From positions 1,976,842 to 2,040,841 of the forward strand of contig OZ020306.1 in NCBI GenBank assembly GCA_963971305.1: DNA of 64,000 nucleotides. Direction: 5' to 3'. Positions within the stretch are counted from its first letter, which is position 1. Each line of letters starts with the position of its first letter. Shown here piece after piece: positions 27,601 to 36,600 of the stretch. Below the pieces are notes generated by a model. The model did not search any database. It was not told the DNA's origin and saw nothing but the letters and a program-made list of their open reading frames with translations. The DNA is from Arcuatula senhousia. Taxonomy: Eukaryota > Mollusca > Bivalvia > Mytilida > Mytilidae. The translations under genes were made by a program, and so were the position numbers.

Positions 27601-30600
27601 GACTCATCATAGAGATCACACAACACATGACAATCCATAGAGATCACACAACACATGACAAACCATAGTGATCACACAACACATGACTCATCATAGTGAT
27701 CACACAACACATGACAAACCATAGTGATCACACAACACATGACAATCTATAGTGATCACACAACAGATGACAAACAATAGTCATCACACAACACATGACT
27801 CATCATAGTGATCACACAACACATGACTCATCATAGTGATCACACAACACATGACAAACCAGAGTGATCACACAAAACATGATACACCATAGTGATCACA
27901 CAACACATGACAAATCATAGTCATCACACTACACATGACTCATCATAGTGATCACACAACACATGACACTCCATAGAGATCACACAACACATGACAAACA
28001 ATAGTCATCACACAACACATGATACACCATAGTGATCACACAACACATGACAAACCATAGTGATCACACAAAACATGATACATATTAGTGATCACACAAC
28101 ACATGACAAATCATAGTGAGCACATAACATATGACAAACCATACTCATCACACTACACATGACTCATCATAGCGATCACACAACACATGACAATCCATAG
28201 AGATCACACAACACATGACAATCCATAGAGATCACACAACACATGACAAACCATAGTGATCACACAACACATGACAAACCATAGTGATCACACAACACAT
28301 GACAAACCAGAGTGATCACACAAAACATGATACACCTTAGTGATCACACAACACATGACAAACCATAGTGATCACACAACACATGACAAACCATAGTGAT
28401 CACATAACACATGACAAACCATAGTGATCACACAACACATTACTCATCATAGTGAGCACATAACATATGAGAAACCATGGTGATCACACAACACATGACT
28501 CATCATAGTGATCACACAACACACGACACACCATAGTGATCACACAACACATGATACATCAAAGTGATCACACAACACACGACACACCATAGTGATCACA
28601 AAACACATGATACACCATACTGATCACACAACACATGATACATCAAAGTGATCACACAACAAATGACACACCATAGTGATCACAAAACACATGATACACC
28701 ATACTGATCACAAAACACATGACAAACCATAGTGATCACACAACACATGACAATCTATAGTGATCACACAACAGATGACAAACAATAGTCATCACACAAC
28801 ACATGACTCATCATAGTGATCACACAACACATGACTCATCATAGTGATCACACAACACATGACAAACCAGAGTGATCACACAAAACATGATACACCATAG
28901 TGATCACACAACACATGACAAACCATAGTCATCACACTACACATGACTCATCATAGTGATCACACAACACATGACACTCCATAGAGATCACACAACACAT
29001 GACAAACAATAGTCATCACACAACACATGATACACCATAGTGATCACACAACACATGACAAACCATAGTGATCACACAAAACATGATACATATTAGTGAT
29101 CACACAACACATGACAAATCATAGTGAGCACATAACATATGACAAACCATACTCATTACACTACACATGACTCATCATAGCGATCACACAACACATGACA
29201 ATCCATAGAGATCACACAACACATGACAATCCATAGAGATCACACAACACATGACAAACCATAGTGATCACACAACACATGACAAACCATAGTGATCACA
29301 CAACACATGACAAACCAGAGTGATCACACAAAACATGATACACCTTAGTGATCACACAACACATGACAAACCAGTGAGCACATAACATATGACAAACCAT
29401 AGTGATCACACTACACATGACTCATCATAGTAATCACACAACACATGACAAACCATAGTGATCACACAACACATGACAAACCATAGTGATCACACAACAC
29501 ATGACAAACCATAGTGATCACACAACACATTACTCATCATAGTGAGCACATAACATATGAGAAACCATGGTGATCACACAACACATGACTCATCATAGTG
29601 ATCACACAACACACGACACACCATAGTGATCACACAACACATGATACATCAAAGTGATCACACAACACACGACACACCATAGTGATCACAAAACACATGA
29701 TACACCATACTGATCACACAACACATGATACATCAAAGTGATCACACAACAAATGACACACCATAGTGATCACAAAACACATGATACACCATACTGATCA
29801 CAAAACACATGATACACCAAAGTGATCACACAACACATGACTCATCAGAGTGATCACCAAAAAAATGACACACCATAGTGATCACACAACACATGACAAA
29901 CCATAGTGATCACACAACACATGATACACCATAATAATCACACAACACATGATACATCAACGTGATCATACAACACGTGATACAGCATAGTGGTCACACA
30001 ACACGTGATACACCATAGTGGTCACACAACACGTGATACAGCATAGTGGTCACACAACACGTGATACAGCATAGTGATCATACAACACGTGATACACCAT
30101 AGTGGTCACACAACACATGATACACCATAGTGATCATACAACACGTGATACAGCATAGTGGTCACACAACACGTGATACAGCATAGTGATCATACAACAC
30201 GTGATACAGCATAGTGGTCACACAACACGTGATACACCATAGTGGTCACACAACACGTGATACAGCATAGTGGTCACACAACACGTGATACAGCATAGTG
30301 ATCATACAACACGTGATACACCATAGTGGTCACACAACACATGATACAGCATAGTGATCATACAACACGTGATACACCATAGTGGTCACACAACACATGA
30401 TACACCATAGTGATCATACAACTCATGACAAACCATAATGATCACAAAACACAAGACAAACCACTGTGATCACAAATCAAACGATACTCCATAGCAATGA
30501 CACAACACGTGATACACCATAGTGATCATACAACACGTGATACATCATAGTGATCACACAACAGTGATACAACATAGTGGCCACACAACACATGATACAC

Positions 30601-33600
30601 CATTGTGATTACACAATAAATAACACATCATAGTGATTACACAACACATAACACATCAGAGTGATCACACAACACATGATTTGCCATAGTGATGACACAA
30701 CACACGAGAAGCCATATTGATCACAACACATAGCACACCATATTGATCACAACACATGGCACATCAAATTGATCACAACGCATGGCTAATCATAGTGATC
30801 ACACAACGAATGATACATCATTTTGATCACAACACATTGCACATCATATTGATCACAAAACATGACACATCATAGTGATCACAACAAATGACACACCATA
30901 AAGATCACACAACACATGATACACCATAATGATCACACAGCACATGATACACCATAGTAATCACACAATACATGACTCATCATAGTGATTATTCAACAAA
31001 CTACACACAATAGATCTTTCAAGTTACAACAAGAGTTAACACTGAAGTATGTCTCGCCTGTCGGCACCATCAGAAACAATTATTCTTTCTTACTTCCACT
31101 ATATTTTGAATTTACATGGATTTTCAGTTTCTGAGATCAATAAATGTTTATAGAACTTAAATATTACAAATATATGCAATTAAAATAATCAAAGTCACTC
31201 AACCGGAAAATCAAGGTCAAGGTCAAAAGATAAGGATGTAACTGTGCTAAGTTACAACTGGGGCATATGCATACCAAGTTTCATCAACCTAGGACTTATA
31301 GTTCTTTAGATATGGAGGTGCTAGCAAAACTTTTCCATTGCTATTATACGTATTGAAAATTGTCAAAGTCACTCAACCGGAAATCAAGGTCAAGGTCAAA
31401 AGATGGGGATGCAACTGTGCTAAGCTACTACTTGGGCATATGCATACCAAGTTTCATTAACCTAGGACTTATAGTTCTTGAGATATGGAGGTGCTCGCAA
31501 AACTTTTCCATTGCTATTATATGTATTGAAAATTGTCAAAGTCACTCAACCGGAAAATCAAGGTCAAGGTCAAAAGATGGGGATGCAACTGTGCTAAGCT
31601 ACTACTGGGGCATATGCATACCAAGTTTCATCAACCTAGGACCTATAGTTCTTGAGATATGGAGGTGCTCATAAAACTTTTCCAAAAAGTTAACGCCGCC
31701 GTCGCCGCCGCCGCCGCCGCTGCCGCCGGTAAAGTAACACCTATGTCCCGCTCTGCTTCGCAGGCGAGACAAAAACTCAAATGCAAAAACTATCAAATAC
31801 TTTTTTACACTATCAATGTTAGAACTAATGTACAAAATATTCGAGAGTGAGAAACAAATGGTCACAAATCGGAAATCGAAAATTTCAACCAAGACCAAAA
31901 AATACAGAATTATAATGTCTAAGAATCAAGAATAACACCATGGTCGGCAAACAAGTACACACGCAAAAGTCCACATGGATATTTATGACCAAGTTTCCAA
32001 ACTGGATGTAATGATCAAAACGATTGCGATGAAAAAAATATTTCCTCTAAGAGCATCAGGTATCGAAAAACATAAACTCTTTAGTTAAACGCAACTTTGT
32101 GGCTGCGCATATAAAATCCTTTTGGCATATAAAATTTATTCAAATTAAAACATAACAAATCAAAAGTTCGAAGAACGGATGTAAAATTCAATAATTAATA
32201 TGCCATTACGGAACACGCGGGACGGCCCACATTGGTATCGTTTCATAAAACGATATGTAACTTTGCGTACACGATATCCCATGTAGTTTCATAATGAAAC
32301 AAGCATGTTCGTTCATTAGCGATCAATTTTCGGCTTAAGATCTTAATTCTATTAAATCAAAACCACACGAATTTTTAATATCGAAGATAATGTTTAGATT
32401 TTATTTTATTGTTTTTGTGATAAAACGTAAAAAGCGTTTTTAGTAAAAACGTATATAGATCGCGTGTACACGTTTATGTCGACGTTTTGAAAGCCACGGA
32501 GATAATAAATAAAATAAAAAAAAATCCATGTTATTTAGGATTACTGGTATAATAGACTGCAGTATGTAGGTGTAAGATAGCTTCGACTAAAATTTGGTGA
32601 CAACATGGACGATGTAGCGGACAAGACAAAATGGGAAAGAATTTTCGTTTATCAATTTTATCTTCCGATGAAAATGACATGTCCCCTGTCGCCGGCATTT
32701 GTGGAAGCAACAAAGCTGGTGATTATATAAAAATAACCAGAATTCCGGTTGTCGGCTATAAGTAAGTAGACGAGTAATCGATTTACGCCACGAAGGACAT
32801 ATAAGGCTACATGCACAATATTGTGAGACCTCAACATTGTTTGCCCCCAAAAACTGACAGAAATTTTTAACGCCACAAGACGCAAGCCACAAATGGGAGA
32901 GTGTGAAAAGAATCCTTTTTTTTTGTCGCTTGCTGGATTCATATTTTCAAATGAAGATACCCAAGTTCAAACATACAGCATAACGAGAAAGACTAGTACA
33001 AAGAGGTAATTCCATTCAAACCTTATTTTTCAAAGTTGTTGGTGTCGCAGATATAATACAAAATAAACCTACCAAAGCCCATGTAATCATATCATTTGTT
33101 GGCTGGCCTGTCCGTAACTTTAGTGAACCTAGGAATCTCAGAAATGCCGCTAATCTATATTTACTATTCTGGAACCATACTAACAATAGGAGAACGTCAG
33201 ATCACGATACAGCAACGTCAAAACAAGATGACGTTCTGGATTTATTCAGGGAAAACGTCATTTTTATGCGAGCGAAGCGAAGCTCACTATTGTAGAGAGT
33301 CTGCCAAATTGCACGAGACTCAAAATACGATGGTTGAAAATAAATTCTGTCTGCTACTCGGAATGCATTGGGAATTTATGAAAAAAACGGGTCTCGCGTT
33401 AGCGAGACCCGGTGTTTTCGCTTATTTATTTGCAAACGGTTACAAACTAAACCTTTTGTTGTTGTTAATGGCAAGAACTTTCTCAATAAATAAATAATAA
33501 CTATCTAACGAACGAAGGCTAGTTGTTTTGGTTTTTTTTTAAATATGACCCCCTTCTCGCGAGATTTCAATACACAGAGTGCACAGTCATGCGCAGAAAA

Positions 33601-36600
33601 TGGCGGGAAATATCACATCAAGGGTAGTTAAAACTAAGTTCTGCCAATCTGACGCAACTTTCAACATAAACAGATTCATTATAAAAGCGTGACAAGCAAC
33701 TATTTTTTCTGCATATGTATGAAAAAGAAATTTGGTCCTACCTGATCTGAAAATATAATCCTAAATCTAATCCATCCTCATGACATGTGCCGTGTCGTGG
33801 TCCTTCAAAGTCAAACTGACATAATTAAATGATCAATGCAATCATGGGTCCGTCGTCATTTTCCACCAGGTTATTCAATCTTTTGCAGCCAGTACTAGTA
33901 AAAATTAGATACGGGTATACAGAAAATCTCACAAAACCTGACAGAAGAACATTGCCATTTTGATGTCTTCATGTTTACAGTCTGCTGGATATGTGACGTC
34001 ACAAATGGACGATCAATATTTATGTATAAGTTATGGATAATATCGTCCCGGTCGCGAACCATATTTTGACGTTTTTTTTAGGATAAATTTTTTTTTTCGA
34101 ACAAATTATTCAATGTTTAATCACTAGCGGACCCTCTTAGATATTGGTCCAGCTGAGAGTATTTTGACAATTTTTTCCAGATCCAAATTAAGGTTCGACC
34201 CAGATTAGGCTGAACCTATTATCTTATTTATCACCTTGCATCAACATAATTTTTGTTGATTTTGTATCTTCGCGAGCTTTTAGGGCAGAGCCATTCTCAT
34301 ATTAGCCTAGAGTTGGCGAAGATCGAAAACATCGTCTAACATAAGACTGAACAACAGAGCTTGACGGACAACGTAAATATTCTTTCATTTGCACACCTTT
34401 GTGCTCTTTTCCACAGGCGTTTGGGTCCAGGATTTTATTTTATTATAAATAACGTGTATATAAATTTTTTCATCTCGTCTGTGGAAATAGTATATAGACG
34501 AGGATGATTTTTTTTTATATACGTTATTTATAATGAGATAAAATCCTGGACCAAAACGCCTGTGCTCTTTTCCAATTGCGATTAAGTCGCTGGGTTAACA
34601 CATTGATAAATGCCTTCAAAATTATCTGAAGCAAAGAGGTACCAATGTTTGAAATCGAATCAATCAATCAATCAATCAATCAAGAGATGCTTTTATAAAG
34701 TCGTAAGCATTTATAAACATACAAAACGCAACATCCAAACGGCAATCAACAACGCGAACTCATGTCGAGATAAAAAGTGTGAATTCATGTGAACCAGAAG
34801 GGTAAGTAAACCATTCCCAACGACATCAACGATTTTGTGCAGGTCAAATCAGACGTAGAGGGTGGTGCTCATTAAATAAATTATTTTAAAAATCTGCCAA
34901 AGTCAAAAATGGCCAGATTTCGTTAAACAGGAAGTAGGTTAGCGACAGACCTAAAATCGAATCCCACTTTATGGGACCCCATCCTGATGCTGTATACCAA
35001 ATATCAAGTGGCTTCGATTAGTAGTTGCTGAGAAAACTGTTACGAATTTTTTTTCCCGCCTGCACGCCGCCCGCCCGACATTCACCATTTTATCACCCGG
35101 ATTTTCACTCCGTGAAATTCGGCCAAAAATGTAATTCACTGGCTCTGAAAAAAACCGTATCAGTTGCGCAACCTTATCTCTTACAGCATAAGCTAGAGCG
35201 ATGAACAGAATGTTGCTACACCGGAAGGTAGAGTTGACGACTGCAAGGTTAAAGTGATAACTTCTGTCATACAGCTTTGAAAAATGTAATGACTGGTCCT
35301 CGATTAACTTTTTTAAGATGTTAAGAAAACGTATGATTCAGATGACTTCCCGAAATCTGTAATATCCATAATCTCAAGTACCCGATGATATGACACGGAG
35401 AAAGTCTTCTAACTCTAAGGTAATGGAAGGATAAAGCAAGTCTACGGTCCTTTTTGTCATGGAGTGATTGTAAGAAGAATGAAGATAGAAATCAGCAAAG
35501 ATCAATCTACCGTATCATGCGTATTGAGTTTCTTGGTCATGAATAAAAATTTAAAGTTCAAGGTCAAACTATGTGATGCAGATGTTGAACACTACTGCTG
35601 AGAGACATGCACACCAAGTTTCATGAAATGTTATCCTTTTAAAGGATTAAAAATGTCGAGATATAGTCCTAAGTATCTTTATACTTTAGACTTAAACTGA
35701 GCACAAAAGGGTATATATTTATAGAGTAAATGAAGCTTAAAAAACAAGTGAGTACACTATAATTCATGTGTCGTTATACCATATTTTAGATGCATGAATA
35801 TAAATCTTCTCAGCCAATAAATTTTGTATAAACCTTACTAAACAAATTATTATGCTGCTGTTGCCAGAATGATTAAAATTCTACAACTGATGAGACAAAA
35901 AGATCATAAGATATGATAGGATAACTTTTATGAAACCAAATCAGGTCCCCAAGGGGCAAAGCATGTTAACAATTATAATTTTCAACAATACAATAAGCAT
36001 AAAGTGCTGGACTTTTTTAAAAGATCTTTACAGAAATGCAAGAAAAATGTGGATAAATAAACAAAAACAGAATCTCACTCAGAATTCTGCATAAGCAAAT
36101 ACTTCATAATGAACTTTTTCAGCATCAATCCTTGGAGCTCTACAGTAAGTGTATCAAGTAAAAGGCTTACCTTAACAAAAACCCTATCAACATAATCTTC
36201 TGGGTCAAATAAAGCATTATCCCCATGCTTATGCAAATATAAAGGTGTAGTTTACCTTAGCAAATCCCCTATAATCATCATCTTCAGGGTATAACACAGA
36301 ATCATTCCTAGGGGCCCTACAGCATGATCATTAAGTAAATGGTTTACCTAAGCAAATACCACATAAACATCATCTTCAGGATAGAATATAGCATCATCTT
36401 TGGGGGCATTACTAGGTTAGCATTTAAGTTGCTTACCTTAGCAAATACCACATTAACCTTATCTTAAGGGTAGAATACCGCATAATACCTAGGGGGGCTC
36501 TACAGCATGAGCATTAAATAAGTGTCTTACCTTAGCGAATACTCCATAATCATCATCTTCTGGGTAGAATACAGCATCATCCCTAGGAGGCTCTACAGGG

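Noticed and set aside
23280..31011. Possible CRISPR-like array because of a regular 28-bp unit
   Set aside because: Units abut directly without unique spacers, there are no cas genes, and the context is a eukaryotic intron.
31360..31898. Frames of 104, 98 and 63 codons
   Set aside because: They read through the 174-bp tandem repeat and its GCC run.
33096..33497. 133-codon plus-strand frame
   Set aside because: No recognisable domain, low-complexity tail, and it lies inside a CLC intron; kept only as a remark.
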